Assembly: GCA_964548475.1 (NCBI GenBank)
Contig: CAZJRF010000011.1
Coordinates: 1 to 30,416, forward strand
DNA: 30,416 bases
Source of the DNA: VGBK01 sp964548475
Lineage (GTDB): Bacteria; Actinomycetota; Acidimicrobiia; Spongiisociales; UBA11373
Direction: 5' to 3'
Part shown: piece after piece, positions 13,798-21,024 of the stretch
Layout of the letters: each line of letters opens with the position of its first letter
Numbering within the stretch: the stretch's first letter is position 1
Position numbers and translations under genes: made by a program
Notes under the pieces: model-generated
The model's input: the letters and a program-made list of their open reading frames with translations, nothing else
What the model was told of the DNA's origin: nothing
Databases searched by the model: none

Positions 13798-15998
13798 CCC
13801 CACCCCAGCAGCCGGCCGGTCTGGAAAACCGCAAAGGCGCCCAGCCAGGCAACAAGGAACTGGCCCACAAACATGAACCCCATCCACCGGGTGCCGAATT
13901 CGTGGCGGAAGGCAGCCAGCGCGGCGATGCAAGGGGTATACAGGAGGACGAAGACCAGGAAAGCCAGCCCGGCCAGGGCGCCGTGCCCCCCGCTGCTCTC
14001 CTCGAACGAGGCCCGGACTGCCGATTGCAGCGCGGTCGAAGCGTCGTCGGTGGAGTCCACGAATTCAAGCCCTACCACCGCCGGGATGGCCCGGAGGGTG
14101 TCCCAGGTGGCCCCCAGGAAGCTGCGGCCGATCTCGCGCAGATCCCCGACAAAGCCGTCGGACCCTTGATAGCCGGCCGGCCTCTCCCCCGTGTACAGCT
14201 GGTTCATGGTGCTGACGACGACTTCCTTGGCAACCAACCCGGACAGCAGGGCCCCCGCCTGCTCCCACTCACCGAAGCCGAGCGGCTTAAGCACGACGGC
14301 CATCGCCTTGCTCGTCTCCCCGAAAGCGCTCTTCTCGACCTCGGTGTCGCCGAAGCTGCCGCCGCCCCCGATCGGGATGGCGAGCAGGAGCCACACCCCG
14401 ACGCTGGCAGCCAGGATCACCGTCCCGGCGCCCTTCACGAAGGCCCAGGTCCGTCCCTTCACGAGCGACCAGATCGTCCGGAGATCCGGCAGCCGGAAGC
14501 CGGGCAACACCATCACCAGTGGGGTCGGCTGCTTCTCACGCAGAAGCGTCCTGGACAGGAGCAACCCGATGAGGATGGCCACGACGATGCCGAGCAGGTA
14601 CAGGGCCAGCACCACCGTGCTGCGGTGCCCCACGAAGAACACCCCGGCCAGGAGCACGTAGACGGGCAGGCGGGCCCCACACGACATGAACGGGGTCAAC
14701 AGACCCACCAGCAGCCGGTCCCGGGGTGAATCCAGGGTACGAGTGGCATAGATGGCCGGCACCGTGCAGCCGAACCCGACCATCATGGGCAAGAAGGCCT
14801 TGCCAGGGATACCCACCGCCCGCATGGTGCGGTCCATGACCACCGCGGTGCGGGCCATGTAGCCGGAATCTTCAAGCACGGCAAGCATCAGGTACAACCC
14901 GAACAAGACGGGCACGAAAGCCAACACGCCGCCCACCCCGGCCAGCAGGCCCTCGACCACCAGGTTCTCCACCCAGCCGCCATCGAGAGACAGCGCCTCG
15001 AGGCCCACCATCGCCCATCGGCTCACCGGGCCGGAGATCGTCGCCTGCACCCAACTGAGATAGGGAGCCGTCACGTCGGCCGTCACCCGCAGCACGATCC
15101 ACATGACCGCCAGGAAGATCGGGAGCCCGAGCATCCGGTGAGTGAGGACTCGATCGAACCGATCGGACCAGGTGGGGCCGCTCGGGCCCCGGCCGCCGAT
15201 TGAATCGAGAACTCCGGCAACCCACTGCAAGCGCCGTTCCGCCAGCGCAACCTCGGCCTCCACCCCGGCTTCGGCGGTAATCGCCTCCGCCGCCTGCCGC
15301 CCCGCCGCAACCACCTCGCCGGCCCCGGGGGTCATCTCAGCTGCACGAGTCGTCTGCTCATCCCCGGCCAGGAGCTGCAGCATGATCCAGCGGGCCGGCC
15401 CCAGGCCGGCCAGTTCCGGGCAGTCGACGGCCGCCTCGACCAGCACCCCCAGGTGCCGTTCGATGATCGGGCCGTAGTCGATGACCAGCGGCGAGACGGG
15501 GGTGTGGGCGGCCGCGACGGTGGCCACGGCCGCCCGCAACTCGGGAATGCCCTTGCCGCTGCGGGCCACCGTCGGCACCACCGGCATCCCCAGCGCTCCC
15601 TCCAGCGCAGCGATGTCGACCCCCAAACCCCGCCGGTCGGCCACGTCGCACATGTTGAGGGCCACCACCTGGGGCAGGCCGGCCTCCGCCACCTGTGCCA
15701 CGAGGTGAAGGCCGGAGCTCAGGCTGGTGGCGTCGACGACGGTGACCACCACTGCGGGTCGGTTCCGGCTCAAGAACCCGGTGGCAATGGACTCCTCTGC
15801 GGACACGGCCACCAACCCGTAGGTCCCCGGCAAGTCGACTACCCGGAACCGCTCCCCGTTCACCGCGAAGATTCCCTCATGGCGCTCCACCGTCTGCCCC
15901 GGCCAATTGCCGACGGTGTGCCTCGCCCCGGCCAGATGGTTGAACAGCGTCGTCTTGCCGGCATTGGGGCATCCGGCGATCGCCACCAGAGGCGTCAC
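13794..15998 (-). CDS. feoB: ferrous iron transport protein B
   Basis: 734 residues from GTG 15998, overlapping feoA by GTGA. The N-terminal G domain shows G1 GCPNAGKTT, the FeoB-typical VGNWPGQTVER, G3 DLPGTYGL and G4 NMCD. The membrane part carries the paired Gate motifs (GCTVPAIYATRTLDSPRDRLLVGLLTPFMSCGARLPVY and LVAKEVVVSTMNQLYTG) among several hydrophobic segments. A transmembrane C-terminus ends in FAVFQTGRLLGWG. It moves Fe2+ into the cytoplasm across the inner membrane. Length is normal. Regulation by the DtxR-type gene at the head of the same operon is expected. Confidence 0.96.
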   Translation of the reverse strand: MTPLVAIAGCPNAGKTTLFNHLAGARHTVGNWPGQTVERHEGIFAVNGERFRVVDLPGTYGLVAVSAEESIATGFLSRNRPAVVVTVVDATSLSSGLHLVAQVAEAGLPQVVALNMCDVADRRGLGVDIAALEGALGMPVVPTVARSGKGIPELRAAVATVAAAHTPVSPLVIDYGPIIERHLGVLVEAAVDCPELAGLGPARWIMLQLLAGDEQTTRAAEMTPGAGEVVAAGRQAAEAITAEAGVEAEVALAERRLQWVAGVLDSIGGRGPSGPTWSDRFDRVLTHRMLGLPIFLAVMWIVLRVTADVTAPYLSWVQATISGPVSRWAMVGLEALSLDGGWVENLVVEGLLAGVGGVLAFVPVLFGLYLMLAVLEDSGYMARTAVVMDRTMRAVGIPGKAFLPMMVGFGCTVPAIYATRTLDSPRDRLLVGLLTPFMSCGARLPVYVLLAGVFFVGHRSTVVLALYLLGIVVAILIGLLLSRTLLREKQPTPLVMVLPGFRLPDLRTIWSLVKGRTWAFVKGAGTVILAASVGVWLLLAIPIGGGGSFGDTEVEKSAFGETSKAMAVVLKPLGFGEWEQAGALLSGLVAKEVVVSTMNQLYTGERPAGYQGSDGFVGDLREIGRSFLGATWDTLRAIPAVVGLEFVDSTDDASTALQSAVRASFEESSGGHGALAGLAFLVFVLLYTPCIAALAAFRHEFGTRWMGFMFVGQFLVAWLGAFAVFQTGRLLGWG

Positions 15999-16318
15999 TC
16001 CGGTGTCTCCTCCACCTCAATAGCCATGGCCGCGCCGCGCCCGACTGCGACCCGGGCACCGTGCAGCGACAGCACCGCCGGGCCCCTCTCCCGATCCACG
16101 GACATCAGAGTCCCCGGCACGATGCCGAGCGCGGCCAGCCGGTGAATGAGCCGTGAGCCGCCGCGTACTCGCACCACCCGCACCCGGCTGCCGCGCTTCA
16201 CCCGATCGAGGGTGAACGGAGCGCCCTGCTCCTGGAGACGGGCCCTCTGGAGTTGAGACCAGCCGTGCCTCCGGCCGTGGCCCCGGCCCCGGCCCCGGCC
16301 CCTACCCGGACGCATGCG
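15995..16318 (-). CDS. feoA: FeoA-like SH3-fold protein with Gly/Arg repeat N-terminus
   Basis: 107 residues from ATG 16318 (GGAAGG upstream). An earlier frame to 16351 would overlap dtxR more deeply. The C-terminal 70 residues are a FeoA domain: SRLIHRLAALGIVPGTLMSVDRERGPAVLSLHGARVAVGRGAAMAIEVE. The first 20 residues read RPGRGRGRGRGHGRRHG, encoded by an imperfect tandem GGCCCC repeat on the plus strand (about 16278-16302). Such a basic extension is not a standard FeoA feature and may come from repeat expansion. It overlaps the dtxR end by 17 bases and couples to feoB. Confidence 0.85.
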   Translation of the reverse strand, partial: RMRPGRGRGRGRGHGRRHGWSQLQRARLQEQGAPFTLDRVKRGSRVRVVRVRGGSRLIHRLAALGIVPGTLMSVDRERGPAVLSLHGARVAVGRGAAMAIEVEETPE

Positions 16319-17018
16319 TCCCACCTTCCAGTGCGAGCACCGACTCGGCAAGGCCGGCGGCCAGACGCACCCACCGGCCCCCGGCCTCCAGCAGCACCCC
16401 GGATGAGCCGGCTCCGCAGAGGGTTATCACCGTCCCCGGAGCCAGCGACTCGGCCGTAAGGAACGCGGCCTGCTCACCCTCACCGGGCACCAAGACGATC
16501 TCGGCCGTAGCCCCCAGCGGTATCCGGCTGAGCGGCACCGCTTCCCGGACGCCTTCACTCTCCCCGCCCGGCGGAATCGGCCGGCCGAGGGGACCGGTGT
16601 GCGGGTCACCCAGGTAGACGGCAAGACGCTCGGCAGTGGAAGGCGGAGTGGCATGCTCGAGACGGCAAGCGAGATCATCGGCCTCCACGGCGCCATACCC
16701 GAGATGACCGGTGAGAAAAGTGGACCAGAGCCGGCGGGTACGAAGCACCCGCCGGGCCAGCCGTCGGCCCGTCTCGGTGAGCTCGACCCCCTTGTAGGGG
16801 GAGTAGTCCAGGAGGTCCCTCTCGACGAGCTTGTGCACCTTCTCGTTGGCCGACACCACCGAAACCCCCAGCCCGGCGGCCAGCGCGGTGACCGGGAAGG
16901 GCCCCTCGGTGCCCTCCTCGGCTGCGCGGGCCACCGTGATCAGATACATCTGCTCGCTCTCGGTTGTCTCCGGGAGTTCGGGCGAGCCATCACTATCGTC
17001 GGTAAGATCTTCAGGCAT
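16302..17018 (-). CDS. dtxR: DtxR/MntR-family metal-dependent repressor
   Basis: 238 residues from ATG 17018. The N-terminal winged-helix (TESEQMYLITVARAAEEG ... VTALAAGLGVSVVSANEKVHKLVERDLLDYSPYKGVELTETGRRLARRVLRTRRLWSTFLTGHLGY) carries the DtxR-type DNA-binding and dimerisation segments. DDLACRLEHATPPSTAERLAVYLGDPHTGPLGRPIP contains the E-H-type metal-binding and CPHG-like region. The last 70 residues form a FeoA/SH3-like domain. It heads dtxR-feoA-feoB-feoC, so it most likely senses Fe2+ and represses its own operon. A Mn2+ sensor cannot be excluded from sequence. Confidence 0.9.
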   Translation of the reverse strand: MPEDLTDDSDGSPELPETTESEQMYLITVARAAEEGTEGPFPVTALAAGLGVSVVSANEKVHKLVERDLLDYSPYKGVELTETGRRLARRVLRTRRLWSTFLTGHLGYGAVEADDLACRLEHATPPSTAERLAVYLGDPHTGPLGRPIPPGGESEGVREAVPLSRIPLGATAEIVLVPGEGEQAAFLTAESLAPGTVITLCGAGSSGVLLEAGGRWVRLAAGLAESVLALEGGTHASG

Positions 17019-17021
17019 GCC

Positions 17022-17034
17022 CTAACAATGCTAG
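17022..17034. promoter_or_regulatory. candidate DtxR-site palindrome at the dtxR-feo start
   Basis: CTAACAATGCTAG is a 13-bp imperfect palindrome (10 of 13 positions match their reverse complement) three bases upstream of the dtxR ATG. On the minus strand TAGCAT (17033-17028) can serve as a -10, giving a near-leaderless message. Its half-site resembles the TTAG/CTAA arms of DtxR boxes, but it is far from the full 19-bp consensus. Confidence 0.35.
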
Positions 17035-17164
17035 CGCCACCCCGGCGAGCACCGGCCCGGGGGCATCCCGGAGGCATAATCCCACCCTCGGCGCGGAGGC
17101 TGTCGAAGGACAGTTGCCGCCGGCGACACGACCGCTGGGGACGCCCTCGTGGAAAGGATCCGAG

Positions 17165-17611
17165 ATGGATGGGAAGACGAGAATCGGCATCATCATCTGC
17201 GATCGCTACCGCCGCTGTGCAGGCGGCAAGTGCCTGCGCGCGCTGCGCAACCGGGAAGGGGCTTTCTCCGTCTACTCGGACACCGAGGTCGAGCTGGTCG
17301 GCTACACCACCTGCGACGGATGCCCCGGGGGCAACATCGAATACGCCGGCGACGAGATGGTCAAGAACGGCGCCGAGGTGATCCACCTGGCGACCGGCCT
17401 GATCGTCGGCTATCCCCCCTGCCCCTACCTGGATACTTTCGTTCCCTTCCTCGAGAAGCGCTTTGGGATCAAAGTCGTGGTGGGTACCCATCCGATACCC
17501 CAGAAGTACCTCGACATGCACGGTCATCTGGGCACCTGGGAGAGCCCCGCCTGGCAGGAACTCATCGCCCCCACCTTGGCCGATGCCGCTACCCGTCTGA
17601 GCTACGACTAG
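17165..17611 (+). CDS. CGGC-domain (PF08821) putative metal-binding protein
   Basis: 148 residues from ATG 17165 (GGAAAGGA upstream). The landmarks are IGIIICDRYRRCAGGKCLRAL, with its C-A-G-G-K-C motif (residues about 19-24), then GYTTCDGCPGGNIEY and GYPPCPYLDTF. The CGGC domain is a small alpha/beta domain with conserved cysteines, found near metal and Fe-S genes of anaerobes; its activity is unknown. It is divergent from dtxR with 146 bases between starts, so the same metal repressor may control it. The gene ends 61 bases before the convergent hdrB stop. Confidence 0.85.
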   Translation: MDGKTRIGIIICDRYRRCAGGKCLRALRNREGAFSVYSDTEVELVGYTTCDGCPGGNIEYAGDEMVKNGAEVIHLATGLIVGYPPCPYLDTFVPFLEKRFGIKVVVGTHPIPQKYLDMHGHLGTWESPAWQELIAPTLADAATRLSYD

Positions 17612-17672
17612 GGGCGGCTGAGCGGGCGTACCGCCGGCTCAAGGAATCGCTCGTTTCGGCCCTACCGATGCC

Positions 17673-18653
17673 CTAGGAGGCCGACCCGTCCACCGGGCAG
17701 TACGCCTCGGCCAGCAGGAGCGATATGTCCTCCACCGGGAGCGTCCCATCGGCCGCCGTACTCAGCACGGCCAGACAGATGGGGCACATGGTGGTGGCCC
17801 CGGCGGGGCAGGCCGCCCGTAGTTGCTCCACCCGCTGCTTGCCGATCTCCTTGGCCCGGCTCGGGAAGAGAGCCTCGATGGGCCCTCCGCAGCAGAAGGT
17901 CTGCTCGCGAGCAAAGGCCGGGTCCTGAACACGGTAACCGCCGCCTTCCAGCAGAGCCCGCGGCTCGTCGATGATGCCCTCGTAACGGGCGTAGACGCAG
18001 GAGTCGTGGATGGCCACCTCCCGCTCCACGCTCCGCACGGGCTCCATCCCGGCGGCGGCGAGTACCTCCAGGTAGCTCTTCACCTCGATGTCAAAATCCT
18101 CCAGCACCGTGGGATACGCAGAGCGGAGCATGTTGGTGGTGTGCGGGTCAACCGTGATCAGGCGCCGTACTCCCCGCTTGCGCAGCATCGCGTGCACCCG
18201 GCGAGCGTGGTCGGTGAAGGCACCGTCCACCCCCGAGTCGTAAGCGAGGGTGCCGGCATACATATCGTCCCCATACAGGTAGCCGAACTCCACCCCGGCC
18301 CACTGCAGCAACCGCGCGATGCGGCGCAGCACCTGGGCATAGCGGTCCACTTCGGCTCGCGACGGCCAGGCCACTATCGAGGTGAGGTTCACCAGCTTGT
18401 TCGCCCACCGCCCCAGGAACACGAACCGGGCCAGGAACGTGTGCTCCACCCGCTCCAGCAGCCGCACCATCACCCCGATCGACGGCAGCAACTGGTACAT
18501 GGCCCCGGTGTAGAGAACCGTCTCGCCCCCATCCGGTATGTTCAGCCCCTTCGCCCACCTGGTCGACTTGCGGGTCGACAGCGGGAACACCGAGGAGCGC
18601 CGCTCCAGATTGTCGACCATGAGCCCGACGATGTCACCCGTCGGCAGCGGCAT
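17673..18653 (-). CDS. HdrB-like subunit with one intact and one degenerate CCG domain
   Basis: 326 residues from ATG 18653, chosen because AAGGAGG sits seven bases upstream; a longer frame to 18677 lacks one. The C-terminal CCG domain is intact: C219, C254-C255 and C290/C293, spaced C-x34-CC-x34-CxxC, the ligand set for a non-cubane 4Fe-4S cluster. In the N-terminal domain the equivalents are lost: YTG is followed by Ala51 where Cys is normal, and the CC position reads Tyr132-Ala133. HdrB reduces disulfides in the Hdr complex. With one cluster site, disulfide cleavage may follow a different course or the substrate may differ. Last gene of the minus-strand Hdr operon. Confidence 0.85.
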   Translation of the reverse strand: MPLPTGDIVGLMVDNLERRSSVFPLSTRKSTRWAKGLNIPDGGETVLYTGAMYQLLPSIGVMVRLLERVEHTFLARFVFLGRWANKLVNLTSIVAWPSRAEVDRYAQVLRRIARLLQWAGVEFGYLYGDDMYAGTLAYDSGVDGAFTDHARRVHAMLRKRGVRRLITVDPHTTNMLRSAYPTVLEDFDIEVKSYLEVLAAAGMEPVRSVEREVAIHDSCVYARYEGIIDEPRALLEGGGYRVQDPAFAREQTFCCGGPIEALFPSRAKEIGKQRVEQLRAACPAGATTMCPICLAVLSTAADGTLPVEDISLLLAEAYCPVDGSAS

Positions 18654-19008
18654 GCTGGCCCTCCTTGCTGAAGTCATAGGGGGCGGGCCGGTAGTGCCGG
18701 TCGAGCCCGAACACCTCGCGATCGATGTAGCCCCTCAGGAACCTGACGTTCTCGGTTATGTGCACCTGGGCCGGGCAGTTTTGCTCGCAGGCCCGGCACA
18801 GGAGACATTGGAAGATGACCTCGGCCTGTTCGAGGACCTCCGAGCGCAGCCCCAGCACGACCTGCCGAAACAGCTGGCGAGGAAGCAGGTCGATGCCCAT
18901 GGGGCACGAGGCGCTGCACACCCCGCAGTTCATGCAGGCCCAGGCGTTGAACTCGGCCGACGTCGCTATCTCTTGGGCAAACCCCAGATCGACCTGGGCA
19001 GGGGCCAC
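18634..19008 (-). CDS. HdrC-like dicluster ferredoxin subunit
   Basis: 124 residues from GTG 19008, with GGAG nine bases upstream inside the preceding gene's end. Two canonical 4Fe-4S sites are present: CMNCGVCSASCP (about residues 25-36) and CLLCRACEQNCP (about 68-79), the HdrC spacing. HdrC relays electrons from HdrA to HdrB. It overlaps hdrB by 20 bases, indicating coupled translation. An ATG at 19013 is out of frame and is rejected. No membrane segment, so the complex is probably soluble. Confidence 0.9.
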   Translation of the reverse strand: MAPAQVDLGFAQEIATSAEFNAWACMNCGVCSASCPMGIDLLPRQLFRQVVLGLRSEVLEQAEVIFQCLLCRACEQNCPAQVHITENVRFLRGYIDREVFGLDRHYRPAPYDFSKEGQHAAADG

Positions 19009-19013
19009 GGCAT

Positions 19014-19253
19014 CTACTCCTTAGCCTTGAGCGTGTAGCGGAAGTAGCCATCCTCCGTAGGGATGCTCTCTCCCAGACACCCGTACCTGTGCGCCGCCAT
19101 CACCCAATACATCACTTCATGGGAGGGTGCCCCCAGGGCGGCCGCGATCTCGAGCACCGTCTTCGGGCTCTCCTCCAGCAGGGCCAACAGGCGGTCCCGC
19201 ATCACCATCTCCTCGCGCACAATCTCCCGCGTGTCGCGCATCCGCTCAGACAT
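19014..19253 (-). CDS. small winged-helix/HTH protein embedded in the Hdr operon
   Basis: 79 residues from ATG 19253, overlapping the upstream hdrA stop by eight bases. RDRLLALLEESPKTVLEIAAALGAPSHEVMYWVMAAHRYGCLGESIPTEDGYFRYTLK reads as a compact winged-helix, with the HTH TVLEIAAALGAPSHEVMYWVMAAHR and a short wing. The first 18 residues are a charged helix. There is one Cys. Its place between hdrA and hdrC is too tight to be accidental: it is either an autoregulator or a small structural subunit. I know no function for it. Confidence 0.75.
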   Translation of the reverse strand: MSERMRDTREIVREEMVMRDRLLALLEESPKTVLEIAAALGAPSHEVMYWVMAAHRYGCLGESIPTEDGYFRYTLKAKE

Positions 19254-21024
19254 GCTCGATCTCCATCGCGTCGATCATCGCCCTGATCTGGCGATCCGTG
19301 GACCCGCGCAGGTCGATCGCGTGCTCGGGACAGACCGGCACACAGGTCCCCCCACCCTTGCAGATGACCTCGCTCACCACGGCCACCTCCTTGCCGTCGA
19401 AAGCCACCTTCTCGATGGCCCCGTAGGGGCATACCGCAGTGCAGAGGCCGCACCAGGTGCAGGCCACCGGATCGACGACCGCCACCAGCGGCTCCAGATA
19501 CACGGCCCCCTTCTTGAGCAAGGCGGCGCTCTTCACCGCCGCGGCGAGCGCCGAGGCCACGCTCTCGGCGGAACTCCTCGGCGCCTGCGCGGCGCCTGCG
19601 ATGAATATGCCGTCGATGACTGTCTCCACCGGCCGGAGCTTGGGGTGGATCTCCTTGAGGAAGCCGTCGAGGCCGACCGGGATCTTCAGCACCGCGTCGA
19701 GGGCCTCATTCGGCCTGGGCTCCATGGCGGTGCAGCTGTGCGCCACGTCGGGTGCCAATGCCATNNNNNNNNNNCTGGGCTCCATGGCGGTGACCAGCAC
19801 CAGCAGGTCGGCGTGGAACTCCAGTTCCTTTCCGCCGGTTAGCACATCGGCCACCGTCACCCGACAGCCGTCGCGACCTGCCTCCACCCGCGGCGGCGCC
19901 TCCGGGTCGAACTCAATGAACAACGAGCCCTGGGCGCGCGCCCTGGTGTACATGGTCTCGTACTTGCCGTAGGTGCGGATGTCCCGGTACAGGTGGTACT
20001 GGCGCAGGCCGGGTACCCGTTCGTGAGCCAGCAGCGAGGCGTGGATGGCCGCCGCGCAGCAGTAGCGGGAGCAGTAGGTGTGCCCGTGCTGGCAGGTCTC
20101 GCAGCGGCTGCCCACGCAGTAGATGTAGGCGACGCTCTTCACCGGGCGTCCCTCGTGCACGATGGGGCCTTCCGAGCGGTCGAGCAGCTTCCTGAAATCG
20201 GGCAGGGTCATCACTCCCGGCTGCCCGTACCCATACTCGCCCCGGCCGGGGCGGTAGCTCTCGAACCCGGTGGCGACGACGATGGCCCCCACATTCAGAG
20301 ACATAGGCCGGCCGGCAACGTCGAGCACCACTGCCAGGTCTCCCACGGTCCCCGACTTCGTGGTCAGTTCCGCCCGGGTGTAGATGCTGATGTTGTCCCG
20401 CTGCTCGATCTCGGCCAGCGCTTCGGCCACCAGGTCGGCGCCCGACCGGTCGTGCGGGTACATCTTGCCGAAGCCCCCCACCCAGCCGCCCACGCGCTCG
20501 CTTCGCTCAGCCACGGACACCGCGATGCCCAGGTCGGAGAGAGCCAGAGCGGTGTGCAGCCCGGTGATCCCGGCGCCGATGACCAGCACCCGGGGGACGG
20601 TGTCCACCTTGAGCTTCTCCAGCGGCTCGCTGAAGCGCGCCTTGGCGATCCCGGCCCGCACCATCTGGACGGCTTTGCGGGTGGCCGCCTCCGGTTGATC
20701 GGTGTGAGCCCAGGAGCATTGTTCGCGGAGGTTGACCTGTATGTACGTGTACGGGTTGAGCCCCGCCCGCTCCGCCACCCCGCGAAACGTCAGTTGGTGG
20801 AGGGTCGGAGAACAGGAAGCCACCACCATCCCGTCGAGACCGAGCTCGCGGATGTCGTCGATCATCTCCTGCTGAGCGGCGTCCGAGCAGGCGAACATGG
20901 TGGTGCGGGCGACCGTCACTCCCTCCTCGTCGGCAACCTCATCGCGCACCGTCTCACAGTCGACGTAGTCCGAGATGTTGCCGCCGCAGTAGCAGATGTA
21001 AACCCCGAGTCGCCGCTCGGTCAT
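19246..21024 (-). CDS. HdrA-like FAD/Fe-S subunit (contains a 10-N assembly gap)
   Basis: About 590 codons from ATG 21024. The N-terminal Cys region YICYCGGNISDYVDC with later FACSDAAQ and VASCSPT is HdrA-like. The FAD-binding VLVIGAGITGLHTALALSDLGIAVSVAE starts near residue 147, and the Cys-rich YCVGSRCETCQHGHTYCSRYCC follows near 300. The C-terminal dicluster ferredoxin is CTWCGLCTAVCP plus CKGGGTCVPVCP; the second lacks its second Cys (Gly, codon GGG at 19351-19353). HdrA is the flavin subunit that can bifurcate electrons. The gap with an 18-bp repeat breaks the frame near residue 417; removing one repeat copy and the filler restores a smooth HdrA sequence (...LVTAMEPRPNEALD...). Confidence 0.88.
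   Translation of the reverse strand: MTERRLGVYICYCGGNISDYVDCETVRDEVADEEGVTVARTTMFACSDAAQQEMIDDIRELGLDGMVVASCSPTLHQLTFRGVAERAGLNPYTYIQVNLREQCSWAHTDQPEAATRKAVQMVRAGIAKARFSEPLEKLKVDTVPRVLVIGAGITGLHTALALSDLGIAVSVAERSERVGGWVGGFGKMYPHDRSGADLVAEALAEIEQRDNISIYTRAELTTKSGTVGDLAVVLDVAGRPMSLNVGAIVVATGFESYRPGRGEYGYGQPGVMTLPDFRKLLDRSEGPIVHEGRPVKSVAYIYCVGSRCETCQHGHTYCSRYCCAAAIHASLLAHERVPGLRQYHLYRDIRTYGKYETMYTRARAQGSLFIEFDPEAPPRVEAGRDGCRVTVADVLTGGKELEFHADLLVLVTAMEPXXXXMALAPDVAHSCTAMEPRPNEALDAVLKIPVGLDGFLKEIHPKLRPVETVIDGIFIAGAAQAPRSSAESVASALAAAVKSAALLKKGAVYLEPLVAVVDPVACTWCGLCTAVCPYGAIEKVAFDGKEVAVVSEVICKGGGTCVPVCPEHAIDLRGSTDRQIRAMIDAMEIEHV
19715..19792. repeat. 18-bp direct repeat flanking the N gap (assembly overlap)
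   Basis: CTGGGCTCCATGGCGGTG occurs at 19715-19732 and 19775-19792, exactly 60 bases apart including the ten N. Both copies encode TAMEP on the minus strand in the same frame. Between them lie 32 extra bases (19733-19764) that do not look HdrA-like. It is a misjoined contig end rather than a biological repeat. Confidence 0.85.
19765..19774. other. scaffold gap of 10 N
   Basis: Ten N inside the second hdrA. The flanks carry the same 18 bases (19715-19732 and 19775-19792), so the two contigs almost certainly overlap and the gap is artificial. Confidence 0.95.

Noticed and set aside
16278..16306. CRISPR or regulatory tandem repeat
   Set aside because: The GGCCCC units lie inside the feoA reading frame with no spacers; no CRISPR array or cas gene is visible anywhere in the window.
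17618..17645. Hairpin between CGGC gene and hdrB as a terminator
   Set aside because: GAGC...GCTC with an internal mismatch and no T-run is too weak to list as a terminator.
19715..19792. Target-site duplication or insertion in hdrA
   Set aside because: The repeat brackets a run of N and both copies read as the same codons; an assembly overlap explains it fully.
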